In this document: positions 29,499-37,989 of the stretch, one piece after another
Position numbering within the stretch: the first letter of the stretch is position 1
Layout of the letters: each line of letters starts with the position of its first letter
Origin: Lautropia dentalis
GTDB taxonomy: Bacteria; Pseudomonadota; Gammaproteobacteria; Burkholderiales; Burkholderiaceae_E
Direction: 5' to 3'
DNA: 64,000 bases
Assembly (NCBI RefSeq): GCF_003892345.1
Contig: NZ_RRUE01000002.1
Coordinates: forward strand, 248,001-312,000
Notes under the pieces: generated by a model
Told to the model about the DNA's origin: nothing
What the model saw: only the letters and a program-made list of their open reading frames with translations
Database searches by the model: none
Made by a program: the position numbers and the translations under genes

Positions 29499-31070
29499 TC
29501 AGTCAGCCAGACGGTACTGCTTCGTCAGCTTCACGAAGCTGTCCAGCTCGGCCTGTTTGCGAGAGTCACTCCAGCCCATCCGCTTCGCCATGAAGTCGGC
29601 CACGGCCGGCGCGGCGGCTTCGGCGGCACGGGCATCCAGGAACAGCAGGCGGATACGGCGGGCGAGCACGTCTTCCAGCGACTGGGCGACCTCTTCATCG
29701 ATGGCCCACTGCACCTGGGCAAAGGTGAAGGGGTATGCGGGATGGATGCGGTCGGCCAGCTTCGGCTCGGCGGCGATCAGCTTGCCGATGGCCATGGCGT
29801 CACTGCCGTACAGCGTCAGCGGCGTATCGTCCATGTGCTGCTTCTCGTCGATGTAGCCGTGCAGGCGCAGTTCCTGCGTGCGGCAGGGTTTGGCCGGCAG
29901 CAGCCCGGCACCGATGGCGGCATCCACGCCGTCCTCGGCCATCTGGCGGTAGGTGGTCCACTTGCCGCCGAAGATGTTGACCATGCCGGAGTGGCTGACC
30001 TCCACCTTGTGGCTGCGCGACACTTCCTTGGTGGACTTGCCCTCGTCCTTCGGCGCGGCCAGTGGACGCAGGCCCACGTAGACGCTGCGCACGTCGGCCC
30101 GGGTGGGGGCCTTCGTGAGATAGTCGCGCGACGTGTTCAGGATGAACTCGATTTCCTGTTCCAGCGGCAGCGGCTCGTAAGACGGATCCTTGACCAGGGT
30201 GTCGGTGGTACCCACCACCACCTTGCCATGCCAGGGCACGGCAAACAGCACGCGGCCGTCCGATGTTTTAGGCACCATCAGGGCGTCCTCACCGGGCAGG
30301 AACTCGCGGTCCAGCACCAGGTGGATGCCCTGGCTGGGCAGGATGGGCGGTTTGTCGTGCGGCTCGTCCATCCCCAGGATGGGGTTGGCAAACACACCGG
30401 TGGCATTGACCACGCACTTCGCCTTCACCTCGAAGGTCTCGCCGGTCAGCTCGTCCTTCGCCGTCACGCCTTTCAGACGGCCATTGCCTCCCTTCTTCAG
30501 CGCCGTGACGGCGCAGTAGTTGAGCACCGTAGCACCGTGGTCGGTGGCCGTCTGCGCCAGGCACAGCGCCAGACGGGCGTCGTCGAACTGGCCGTCGTAG
30601 TAGCAGACCCCGGCGCCGACCTTGTCGTCACGCACCCCCTTCAGGCGCCGGCGGGCATCGCCCTGGCCCAGATAGCGGGTCTTGCCGATGCTCAGCTTGC
30701 CGGAGAGGCGGTCATACATCCACAGGCCGAAGGTGTAGTACGGCGCCGTCCACCATTTTTCGCCCGGGATGATGAAGGCCTGCTTGCGGAACAGGTGCGG
30801 CGCATTGTGCGAGAGACGACCGCGCTCGCGCAGCGCCTCGCGCACCAGGTCCACATAGCCCTGGGCCAGGTAGCGCACGCCACCATGCACCAGCTTGGTG
30901 GACCGGCTGGACGTGCCCTTGGCAAAATCGTGGGCTTCGAGCAGCAGGGTGGAATACCCGCGGGTGGCGGCATCCACCGCCACCCCGAGGCCCGTCGCAC
31001 CACCGCCAATCACCACCACATCCCATTCACCGTGGGTCCTGAGCTGTTCGATGGCCTTGTTGCGTTGCAT
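29499..31070 (-). CDS. glpD: FAD-dependent glycerol-3-phosphate dehydrogenase
   Basis: A 523-residue membrane-associated flavoenzyme that oxidises sn-glycerol 3-phosphate to dihydroxyacetone phosphate and passes electrons to quinone. The FAD-binding motif DVVVIGGGATGLGVAVDAA is at residues 17-35, followed by SSRSTKLVHGGVRYL, GVCYYDGQFDDARL and HSGMVNIFGGKWTTYR. The C-terminal domain is the usual DAO_C. The start has a strong AGGAGG. It lies 18 bp after glpT, so glpTD is an operon for using imported glycerol 3-phosphate. Confidence 0.95.
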   Translation of the reverse strand: MQRNKAIEQLRTHGEWDVVVIGGGATGLGVAVDAATRGYSTLLLEAHDFAKGTSSRSTKLVHGGVRYLAQGYVDLVREALRERGRLSHNAPHLFRKQAFIIPGEKWWTAPYYTFGLWMYDRLSGKLSIGKTRYLGQGDARRRLKGVRDDKVGAGVCYYDGQFDDARLALCLAQTATDHGATVLNYCAVTALKKGGNGRLKGVTAKDELTGETFEVKAKCVVNATGVFANPILGMDEPHDKPPILPSQGIHLVLDREFLPGEDALMVPKTSDGRVLFAVPWHGKVVVGTTDTLVKDPSYEPLPLEQEIEFILNTSRDYLTKAPTRADVRSVYVGLRPLAAPKDEGKSTKEVSRSHKVEVSHSGMVNIFGGKWTTYRQMAEDGVDAAIGAGLLPAKPCRTQELRLHGYIDEKQHMDDTPLTLYGSDAMAIGKLIAAEPKLADRIHPAYPFTFAQVQWAIDEEVAQSLEDVLARRIRLLFLDARAAEAAAPAVADFMAKRMGWSDSRKQAELDSFVKLTKQYRLAD

Positions 31071-31088
31071 GCTGATGACCTCCTGTGA

Positions 31089-32540
31089 TCACTTTTGCAG
31101 ACGTTCACTTTCGGGAATCTTCGCCTTGTGGCGGCCCTCTTCGATCATCGTGATGAAGAGCAGCACCACGGCCAGCACCCCACCCCCGATCATCACATAG
31201 AAGCCACCATCCCAGCCATAGTGCTGGGCAGCCCAGCCCACCACGGCCGCCGCCGACACGGTACCCCCCAGATAACCGAACAGACCCGTGAAGCCCGCCG
31301 CCGTACCGGCTGCCTTTTTGGGTGCCAGCTCCAGCGCGTGCAGGCCGATCAGCATCACCGGACCGTAGATCAGGAAGCCCACGGTGGTCATCAGGATGAA
31401 GTCGGTCAGCTGGTAGGGGTTGTAGATCCAGGACTTGCCGGCATACTCGGCCACCTGATCGGCCGGCGTGGCCGGGTTCAGCCACAGGGCCACCACGGCT
31501 GCGGTGGTGAGGATCATGAAGATGAAGCCCGTCAGGCCGCGCTTGCCCTTGAACACCTTGTCCGACACCCAGCCGCACAGCAGCGTACCCGGAATGGCGG
31601 CCAGCTCATACACCGTATAGGCCCAGGCCGTGCCCTTGAAGTCGAAGTGCTTCACTTCGCTCAGGTACACCGGCGACCACTTCAGTACGCCATAGCGGAT
31701 GAGGTACACGAACACGTTGGCAATGGCGATATACCAGAGCAGGCGGTTCTTCAGCACGTAGGTGAGGAAGATCTCCTTCGTGGTCAGATCCTTCTCGGCC
31801 GTCTTTTCGTCGTAGTCGTCCGGGTAATCATTTTTCCACTGCTCGATCGGCGGCAGCCCGCAGGACTGCGGCGAATCCTTCATGATGAAGAAGATCGGGA
31901 TGGCAATGACCATCGCGGCAATGCCCGGATAGTAGAGGGCCTGCTGCCAGATGTCCTTGTTGGTGGCCTCCACCCCGTGGGTCTGGAAGTACACGGCACC
32001 GGCCAGCAGCACCATGGCACCGGGCATCATCCCGCCCAGGTTGTGAGCCGTGTTCCAGATGGACACGATGGAACCGCGCTCGCTCTTCGACCACCAGTGC
32101 ACCATGGTCTTGCCGCACGGGGGCCAGCCCATGCCCTGGAACCAGCCGTTGATGAAGATCATCGCAAAGGCGATGGCCACACCCGACGTGGCCCACGGCA
32201 TCAGGCCCATCAGCGTCATGCACAGGCCCGACAGCAGCAGGCCGATGGGCAGGAACACCCGCGGATTGGAGCGGTCGGACACGGCCGCCATCAGGAACTT
32301 CGAAATACCGTAGGCCAGGCCAGCAGCCGCACCGATCTGGCCCAGCTGGGCCTTGTTGTAGATGCCGGCATCGATCAGCCCCTTCTGCGCAAGGTCGAAG
32401 TTGCCGCGAACGAAGTAATAGGCAGCATAGCCAAAGAAAATGCCCGCAAACACCTGCCAGCGAAGCCGCTTGTAGGTGGGGTCGATCTGATCCGCGGGCA
32501 GCAGCGGCTTGTGAGGCGCCGGCTTGAGGATTCCAATCAC
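31089..32540 (-). CDS. glpT: Glycerol-3-phosphate/phosphate antiporter GlpT
   Basis: A 483-residue MFS transporter of the organophosphate:phosphate antiporter family. Recognisable parts are [22 protein letters not shown] (first helix), the SDRSNPR loop, [20 protein letters not shown], and [15 protein letters not shown]. Twelve helices are expected. It imports glycerol 3-phosphate in exchange for phosphate. GGAGA precedes the ATG. It is the first gene of glpTD, with a candidate GlpR operator about 115 bp upstream. Confidence 0.95.
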   Translation of the reverse strand: MIGILKPAPHKPLLPADQIDPTYKRLRWQVFAGIFFGYAAYYFVRGNFDLAQKGLIDAGIYNKAQLGQIGAAAGLAYGISKFLMAAVSDRSNPRVFLPIGLLLSGLCMTLMGLMPWATSGVAIAFAMIFINGWFQGMGWPPCGKTMVHWWSKSERGSIVSIWNTAHNLGGMMPGAMVLLAGAVYFQTHGVEATNKDIWQQALYYPGIAAMVIAIPIFFIMKDSPQSCGLPPIEQWKNDYPDDYDEKTAEKDLTTKEIFLTYVLKNRLLWYIAIANVFVYLIRYGVLKWSPVYLSEVKHFDFKGTAWAYTVYELAAIPGTLLCGWVSDKVFKGKRGLTGFIFMILTTAAVVALWLNPATPADQVAEYAGKSWIYNPYQLTDFILMTTVGFLIYGPVMLIGLHALELAPKKAAGTAAGFTGLFGYLGGTVSAAAVVGWAAQHYGWDGGFYVMIGGGVLAVVLLFITMIEEGRHKAKIPESERLQK

Positions 32541-32650
32541 GGAAGTCTCCAGAGGGAAGGAAAAAAATGGTCAAACGCCTCTTCCCGGCACCTGCCGGCC
32601 CGTGGACGTTTCAGCACCCCTCCGGACCATTGATTCCGTGAATATGACGC

Positions 32651-32670
32651 TTTTCGAGATCGAATCATAC
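32651..32670 (-). promoter_or_regulatory. Candidate GlpR operator and -10 box for glpTD
   Basis: TTCGAGATCGAA at 32653-32664 is a near-perfect palindrome resembling the core of the GlpR operator (TTCG-N4-CGAA). It sits directly beside a TATGAT -10-like box read on the minus strand (32664-32669), a position suited to repression when glycerol 3-phosphate is absent. Confidence 0.45.
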
Positions 32671-32767
32671 GCCTGACGCATAAGGAAATCTTGTCCCTTT
32701 TCAAGTTGTCAGCAGAACGGTCGCCCGGCGCACGGAAATTCGTCACAGCTTGTTAAAACGCCTCTCG

Positions 32768-32812
32768 AAAAAGCATCGCCCCCGGTCCGGCGGCATGCCG
32801 GAACCGGGGGCG
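32768..32812 (-). terminator. Rho-independent terminator after leuA
   Basis: CGCCCCCGGTCCGG (32777-32790) pairs with CCGGAACCGGGGGCG (32798-32812), about 14 pairs with one bulge. On the minus strand it is followed by ATGC and a run of five T. It lies about 80 bp after the leuA stop. Confidence 0.88.
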
Positions 32813-32892
32813 AACAGGTTCAATACCCGTATCTGAAAAGGAAACGTCCCGTTCGTGGGCTCACCACGCTGGCCGTTCGGGCACGGCTGGCT

Positions 32893-34563
32893 TCACGGTA
32901 GCCTGCACCCGGCGCGGGCCAGGCCCGACAGAATGCCCTTGAGCGAGGCCGTCAGGATATCGGCATCCACGCCCACGCCAAACAGGGTGTGATCGCCCAC
33001 TCTCAGCTCAAGGTAGGCCACAGCCTGAGCATTGGCCCCCGAACCGATCGCGTGCTCGCGGTAGTCCATCACCCGCACCTGGGCCAGCCCCGTGGCGTTG
33101 AGACCGGCCACGAAGGCGTCCACCGGACCGGTACCCTCGCCCTGGATACTCACCGTCTTTCCGCCCAGCTGAACGTCGGCCTTCAGCGACACACGGGTGT
33201 TGCCCGCGTCGTCGGTCTCGGACATGGCCCGCTGCTTCGGTGCGACGATCTCGTCCAGCCGGTATTCCTTGCGGAACAGCGCCCACAGGTCCTTGGCCTG
33301 CAGCTCCTTGCCCGAGGCATCCATCTCGTGCTGCACCACCCGGCTGAACTCGATCTGCAGACGGCGCGGAAGCTCCAGCCCGTACTCGTTCTCCAGCAGG
33401 TACGACACGCCGCCCTTGCCCGACTGGCTGTTGACGCGGATCACCGCCTCATACGAGCGGCCCAGGTCCTTCGGATCGATGGGCAGATAGGGCATGTCCC
33501 AGATATCACCTTCCTTGCGGGCGGCAAACGCCTTCTTGATGGCATCCTGGTGCGAGCCCGAGAACGAGGTGTAGACCAGGTCGCCCACATATGGGTGACG
33601 CGGATGCACCGCGATCTGGTTGCAGTGCTCCACCACCCGGCGGACCTCGTCGATGTCGGAGAAATCCAGCCCTGGCGAAACCCCCTGCGTGTACAGGTTC
33701 AGCGCGATGTTGACCAGGTCGCAGTTGCCGGTGCGCTCACCGTTGCCGAAGAGGCACCCTTCCAGCCGCTCAGCCCCGGCCATCAGCGCCAGTTCGGCCG
33801 CGGCAATGCCCGTGCCCCGGTCGTTGTGCGGGTGCACCGACAGGATGATTGAATCCCGCTTGGCCAGATTGCGATGCATCCACTCGATCATGTCGGCAAA
33901 GATGTTCGGCGTGCAGTGCTCCACTGTCGTTGGCAGGTTGATGATGCACTTGTTCTGCGGCGTGGCTCCCCAGGCATCCACCACAGCGTCCACCACCCGC
34001 TTGGAGAAGTCCAGCTCGGTGTCCGAGAACGTCTCGGGCGAATACTCGAAGCCCCACTCGGTCTCGGGATGCTCGGCCACCAGCTGCTTGACCAGCTTCG
34101 TCTGGCCCACCGCCATCTCGACGATGCCGTCCTCGTCCATCCCCAGCACCACCTTGCGCATGACGGGTGCACAGGCGTTGTAGACGTGCACCGTGGCCTT
34201 TCGGGCCCCTTGCAACGACTCGATCGTGCGACGGATCAGCGACTCGCGGGCCTGTGTCAGCACCTGGATGGTCACGTCGTCCGGGATCAGGTTCTCCTCG
34301 ATCAGCCGGCGTACGAAGTTGAACTCGGTCTGCGAGGCCGACGGGAAGCCCACCTCGATCTCCTTGAAGCCGATGTTCACCAGCAGCTGGAACATCTCCA
34401 GCTTGCGCTCGACGCTCATCGGCTCGATCAGCGCCTGGTTGCCGTCGCGCAGATCGGTGCTCAGCCAGATGGGTGGTTTGGTCAGCACGGCATCGGGCCA
34501 CGTGCGGTCTTTCAGACCGATCGGCGCAAATGGGCGGTACTTGGTGGCGGGTTGCTGCAACAT
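32893..34563 (-). CDS. leuA: 2-isopropylmalate synthase, long (type 2) form
   Basis: A 556-residue enzyme that condenses acetyl-CoA with 2-ketoisovalerate, the first step of leucine synthesis. The start [20 protein letters not shown] and the motifs [15 protein letters not shown] (metal-binding Asp), [12 protein letters not shown] and [16 protein letters not shown] match the long LeuA of actinobacteria and many Burkholderiales. A C-terminal LeuA regulatory domain (about 420-556) mediates leucine inhibition. The ATG at 34563 agrees with family length. Expression is governed by the leader peptide and attenuator upstream. Confidence 0.96.
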   Translation of the reverse strand: MLQQPATKYRPFAPIGLKDRTWPDAVLTKPPIWLSTDLRDGNQALIEPMSVERKLEMFQLLVNIGFKEIEVGFPSASQTEFNFVRRLIEENLIPDDVTIQVLTQARESLIRRTIESLQGARKATVHVYNACAPVMRKVVLGMDEDGIVEMAVGQTKLVKQLVAEHPETEWGFEYSPETFSDTELDFSKRVVDAVVDAWGATPQNKCIINLPTTVEHCTPNIFADMIEWMHRNLAKRDSIILSVHPHNDRGTGIAAAELALMAGAERLEGCLFGNGERTGNCDLVNIALNLYTQGVSPGLDFSDIDEVRRVVEHCNQIAVHPRHPYVGDLVYTSFSGSHQDAIKKAFAARKEGDIWDMPYLPIDPKDLGRSYEAVIRVNSQSGKGGVSYLLENEYGLELPRRLQIEFSRVVQHEMDASGKELQAKDLWALFRKEYRLDEIVAPKQRAMSETDDAGNTRVSLKADVQLGGKTVSIQGEGTGPVDAFVAGLNATGLAQVRVMDYREHAIGSGANAQAVAYLELRVGDHTLFGVGVDADILTASLKGILSGLARAGCRLP

Positions 34564-34635
34564 GTGGGATATCCTGACAGGAAGTGGGTTGTTGGGAAGG
34601 CATGGAGACCTTTGGCCCCCGTCCCCGCGACGGGC

Positions 34636-34677
34636 TGCAAAAACGAACGGCCCGCTGCGGGAAGCATACGGGCCGTT
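34636..34677 (-). terminator. Attenuator terminator upstream of leuA
   Basis: AACGGCCCG (34646-34654) pairs with CGGGCCGTT (34669-34677), a 9-bp stem followed on the minus strand by CG and five T. It lies between the leucine-rich leader peptide and leuA, the expected position of a transcription attenuator. Confidence 0.9.
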
Positions 34678-34705
34678 GGGTAAAGCGGGATGCACGTGCG
34701 CAGCG

Positions 34706-34765
34706 CTACCTTCGCCCGAAAGCGAACAGCAGTAGTGCCAGCAGCAGGTTCTTGCGTGTATCCAT
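34706..34765 (-). CDS. leuL: Leucine leader peptide (leuA attenuation)
   Basis: A 19-residue ORF reads [19 protein letters not shown] then TAG, with six Leu codons in eight (LLLALLL). Ribosome stalling here when charged tRNA-Leu is scarce would prevent the downstream terminator hairpin from forming and let leuA be transcribed. No good ribosome site is visible before the ATG, but the content and position next to the terminator are diagnostic. Confidence 0.88.
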   Translation of the reverse strand: MDTRKNLLLALLLFAFGRR

Positions 34766-34960
34766 GAGGAGGGAATTTAACACATCGCATCCCTTCGTGC
34801 GGGGCCTGGCCCCCTGATATGTACAGGGGAATCCCGGAGAGGGCCGCCGGCCGCTTCGGCAGAACACTTCGGCAGACCACTGCAACGGACCGCTTCGATC
34901 CACTGCCCCAGTGTGCCCCCTGGGTCTGATGCGCCTCCCTGCTATGGCCCCGCACCCCTC

Positions 34961-34997
34961 ATAGGGAATCGCTATCCCGCCCATATAGATAAATCAA
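34961..34997 (+). promoter_or_regulatory. Candidate OxyR binding site upstream of ahpC
   Basis: ATAGGGAATCGCTAT at 34961-34975 fits the ATAG-N7-CTAT half of the OxyR consensus exactly. A weaker second half (ATATAGATAAATCAA) follows after a 7-base spacer at 34983-34997. OxyR commonly activates ahpCF. The distance to the ahpC start, about 320 bp, is long. Confidence 0.5.
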
Positions 34998-35088
34998 TTT
35001 ACGGCACCCCCGGATTGCGACGATCATCTCTTCCAACGCATCCGGCCGGGTGCCGGATACCTTCCGGCCACAGGCTGGATCCCCGGAG

Positions 35089-35132
35089 TGGGTCATGAGC
35101 CCATTCATCCCCGCACCCCTATCCGGGCGTGC
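35089..35132 (+). repeat. Dispersed repeat family A copy
   Basis: Contains GGTCATGAGCCCATTCATCC followed by CCGCACCCC and GGGCGTGCAGG, which can fold into a short hairpin. Other copies lie near 10700, 12912, 12944, 40666, 46211, 51912, 52196 and 55830. Confidence 0.7.
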
Positions 35133-35316
35133 AGGATGTGCTCACGACACGCTCCACGCGAAGGGCCCCGGCGGGCAGCACCACTGCAATCGCCGGGAAG
35201 ATTCGACTCCCCCGCCAACGGCCCCGCCGACCGGCGGGGCGCGCCGCCGGGGCCGCATCGCACCGTTTCTCCCCATACATTGCACCGTTTTTCCCCACAA
35301 CACGAGGAATCGACAC

Positions 35317-35880
35317 ATGTCGCTGATCAACACCCAGATCAAACCCTTCAAGGTCCAGGCCTTCCAGAACGGCAAGTTCTTCGAAGTGACCGACGAGACC
35401 CTGAAAGGCAAGTGGAACGTCATCTGCTTCTACCCGGCCGACTTCACCTTCGTGTGCCCGACCGAGCTGGAAGATCTGGCCGACCGCTACGAAGAATTCA
35501 AGAAGCTGGGCGTGGAAGTCTACTCGGCTTCCACCGACACGCACTTCGCCCACAAGGCCTGGCACGACACGTCGGACGCCATCAAGAAGGTCCAGTACCC
35601 CATGCTGGGCGACCCGACCACGCAGCTGGCCCGCAACTTCGACGTGCTGATCGAAGAAGAAGGTCTGGCCCTGCGCGGTACCTTCCTGATCGACCCGGAA
35701 GGCTACATCAAGGTCTGCGAAATCCACGACAACGGCATCGGCCGTGACGCCGGCGAGCTGCTGCGCAAGGTCAAGGCAGCCCTGTATGTGGCCTCGCACC
35801 CGGGCGAAGTCTGCCCCGCCAAGTGGAAAGAAGGCGCCGAAACCCTGAAACCCTCGCTGGACCTGGTCGGCAAGATCTGA
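35317..35880 (+). CDS. ahpC: Alkyl hydroperoxide reductase subunit C (2-Cys peroxiredoxin)
   Basis: A 187-residue AhpC. The peroxidatic Cys47 lies in [16 protein letters not shown] and the resolving Cys166 in [15 protein letters not shown]. It reduces hydrogen peroxide, organic peroxides and peroxynitrite, and is recycled by AhpF. The start [19 protein letters not shown] is the family start, with GAGGA upstream (35304-35308). The ahpF gene follows after 319 bp on the same strand. Confidence 0.97.
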   Translation: MSLINTQIKPFKVQAFQNGKFFEVTDETLKGKWNVICFYPADFTFVCPTELEDLADRYEEFKKLGVEVYSASTDTHFAHKAWHDTSDAIKKVQYPMLGDPTTQLARNFDVLIEEEGLALRGTFLIDPEGYIKVCEIHDNGIGRDAGELLRKVKAALYVASHPGEVCPAKWKEGAETLKPSLDLVGKI

Positions 35881-36199
35881 CCGCACCCTTTCCCATGACG
35901 GGCTGGGGGCGCCCGGACCACCCCTAACTTATCGGTCCGGGTTCCCCAAGACTCCACAGCCCGTCCCTTGGGGGCCTGCAGGAAGCTGCCGCCAGTTCCG
36001 CCGGGGCTGGACCACGGTCCGGCCACGACAGGCTGCGGCACTTCCCAAGGGCTTTCCCGCGCCAGCCCCGCCCCACGTACCCCTCCTTCCTTCCGGTTCG
36101 TACTTGCCTGTACGCCGGAGACCGGGGCCGGTGGCTGGCTTTTTTGTTGCCCGGAGCCCCCACGCCTCCGACCCAACCCGTTTCCGCCCGAAGACCATC
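35881..36199. other. 319-bp gap between ahpC and ahpF with hairpins
   Basis: CCCGGACC (35912-35919) pairs with GGTCCGGG (35934-35941), and CCCCAAG (35944-35950) with CTTGGGG (35967-35973). Neither stem has a T run. They may partly terminate transcription after ahpC, giving the common excess of AhpC over AhpF. No gene is visible. Confidence 0.5.
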
Positions 36200-37759
36200 A
36201 TGCTTGACGCAGATTCCAAATCCCAGTTGCAGGGCTATCTGGCCCTGCTGAAACAGCCCATCGAACTGGTGGCCACACTGGACGACAGCCCGAAGGCGAA
36301 GGAAATGCAGGAACTGCTGCAGGACATCGCCAGCCTGTCCGACCTGATCAGCCTGCGCGAAGACCCGGACGCTGCGGTGCGCAAACCCTCCTTTGCCATC
36401 GATCGCGTGGGTACCGACATCGGCGTGCGCTTTGCCGCCATCCCGATGGGGCATGAATTCACCTCGCTGGTGCTGGCCCTGCTGCATGTGGGCGGCCACA
36501 CCATCAAGCTGGATCCGGCCACCATCGAACAGACGAAGGCGCTGCCCGGCCACTACGATTTCGAGATCTACATGTCGCTGACGTGCCAGAACTGCCCGGA
36601 CGTGGTGCAGGCACTCAACAGCATGTCGGTCATCAATCCGCGCATCCGCGTGCAGACCATCGACGGTGCCCTCTTCCAGGACGAAGTGACGGAACGCGGC
36701 ATCATGGCCGTGCCGACGGTGTTCCTGAACGGCGAGGTGCTGTTCCAGGGCCGTTCCAGCGCCGAAGAGATTCTGGCAAAACTGGATACCGGCGCCGAGG
36801 CCCGTACCGCCAGCCAGCTGTCGGAAAAGGATCCGTTCGACGTGCTGATCGTGGGCGGTGGCCCGGCCGGCGCCGCAGCCGCCGTGTATGCGGCCCGCAA
36901 GGGTATCCGCACCGGTGTGCTGGCCGAGCGCTTCGGTGGTCAGGTGCTGGACACCATGTCCATCGAGAACTACATCTCGGTGCTGGAAACCGACGGCCCG
37001 AAATTTGCCGCCGCGCTGGAAGCCCACACCCGCCACTACGGCGTGGACATCATGAACCTGCAGAAGGCCGAGTCGCTGAGCCGCGACGAAGCCACCGGCC
37101 TGGTGACGGTGAAGACCGCCAGCGGTGCCGCGCTGAAGGGCAGGACGGTCATCCTGTCCACCGGCGCGCGCTGGCGCAGCATGGGCGTACCCGGCGAGCA
37201 GGAATACCGCAACAAGGGCGTGACCTACTGCCCGCACTGCGACGGCCCGCTGTTCCGGGGCAAGCGCGTGGCCGTGATCGGCGGCGGCAACTCCGGGGTG
37301 GAAGCCGCCATCGACCTGGCCGGCGTGGTGGAGCACGTCACGCTCTTCGAGTTCATGCCCACCCTGCGGGCCGACGCGGTGCTGCAGCGCAAGCTGGAGA
37401 GCCTGCCCAACGTGGACATCCTGAAGAACGTGCAGGTGACCGAGGTGCAGGGCAACGGCGCCCAGGTCACCGGCATCGTCTACCGGGATCGTGCCACCGA
37501 ACAGGTGCACGAACTGGCGCTGGGTGGCGTGTTCGTCCAGATCGGCCTGGTGCCCAACACCGACTTCCTGAAGGGCACGGTGAACCTGTCGCGCACCGGC
37601 GAGATCGAGGTGGATGCCCGGGGCCAGACCTCGCTGCCCGGCGTGTTCGCGGCGGGAGACTGCACCACGGTGCCGTACAAACAGATCATCATCGCCGCCG
37701 GCGAAGGGGCCAAGGCCGCCCTGGCGGCCTTCGACCACCTGATCCGCACCTCGGCGTGA
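36200..37759 (+). CDS. ahpF: Alkyl hydroperoxide reductase subunit F
   Basis: A 519-residue flavoprotein that moves electrons from NADH to AhpC. The N-terminal tandem thioredoxin-fold domain holds the redox pair CQNC (about residues 130-133). The thioredoxin-reductase-like domain has the FAD motif [19 protein letters not shown], the redox pair CPHC (about 344-347), the NAD-binding [15 protein letters not shown], and the C-terminal GVFAAGDCT. Start [14 protein letters not shown] is the family start. Confidence 0.97.
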   Translation: MLDADSKSQLQGYLALLKQPIELVATLDDSPKAKEMQELLQDIASLSDLISLREDPDAAVRKPSFAIDRVGTDIGVRFAAIPMGHEFTSLVLALLHVGGHTIKLDPATIEQTKALPGHYDFEIYMSLTCQNCPDVVQALNSMSVINPRIRVQTIDGALFQDEVTERGIMAVPTVFLNGEVLFQGRSSAEEILAKLDTGAEARTASQLSEKDPFDVLIVGGGPAGAAAAVYAARKGIRTGVLAERFGGQVLDTMSIENYISVLETDGPKFAAALEAHTRHYGVDIMNLQKAESLSRDEATGLVTVKTASGAALKGRTVILSTGARWRSMGVPGEQEYRNKGVTYCPHCDGPLFRGKRVAVIGGGNSGVEAAIDLAGVVEHVTLFEFMPTLRADAVLQRKLESLPNVDILKNVQVTEVQGNGAQVTGIVYRDRATEQVHELALGGVFVQIGLVPNTDFLKGTVNLSRTGEIEVDARGQTSLPGVFAAGDCTTVPYKQIIIAAGEGAKAALAAFDHLIRTSA

Positions 37760-37928
37760 CACGGGTCCAGCCCCCGGCGTGATGCAGCGCCAGTCTGCCG
37801 CTCATCGGGGTTCCGTCGCCCTTCCGTCGGCACCCGCGTTGCACCGGGGGCTGGATCCGGTAATCTCCTTCCTGCACTGATGTTGCACACGGTGAATCAA
37901 CCGGACTGTTAGGGGGTCCTGTTGAGGT

Positions 37929-37962
37929 CCCCGCCCAGCCCCGCACTGGGCGGGGATTTTTT
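37929..37962 (+). terminator. Rho-independent terminator between ahpF and the mechanosensitive channel gene
   Basis: CCCCGCCCAG (37929-37938) and CTGGGCGGGG (37946-37955) form a perfect 10-bp stem followed by A and six T. It lies about 170 bp after ahpF, so it probably ends that transcript or a short RNA made from the gap. Confidence 0.88.
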
Positions 37963-37989
37963 ATGCCCGCTGCCAGTAAACTGGCGGGC

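Larger units (their letters stand above)
32541..32892. other. 352-bp gap: glpTD promoter region and leuA terminator
   Basis: The left part should contain the glpTD promoter and operator (TATGAT near 32664-32669, operator at 32653-32664). The right part holds the leuA terminator. No gene is supported. Confidence 0.6.
34766..35316. other. 551-bp divergent region between leuL and ahpC
   Basis: This region serves leuA (minus) and ahpC (plus). It contains an OxyR-like site (34961-34997) and a copy of dispersed repeat family A (35089-35132). No gene is supported. Confidence 0.6.

Noticed and set aside
37760-37928. Small RNA upstream of the terminator at 37929
   Set aside because: The terminator is strong but no promoter is visible in the gap; it more likely ends the ahpF transcript.
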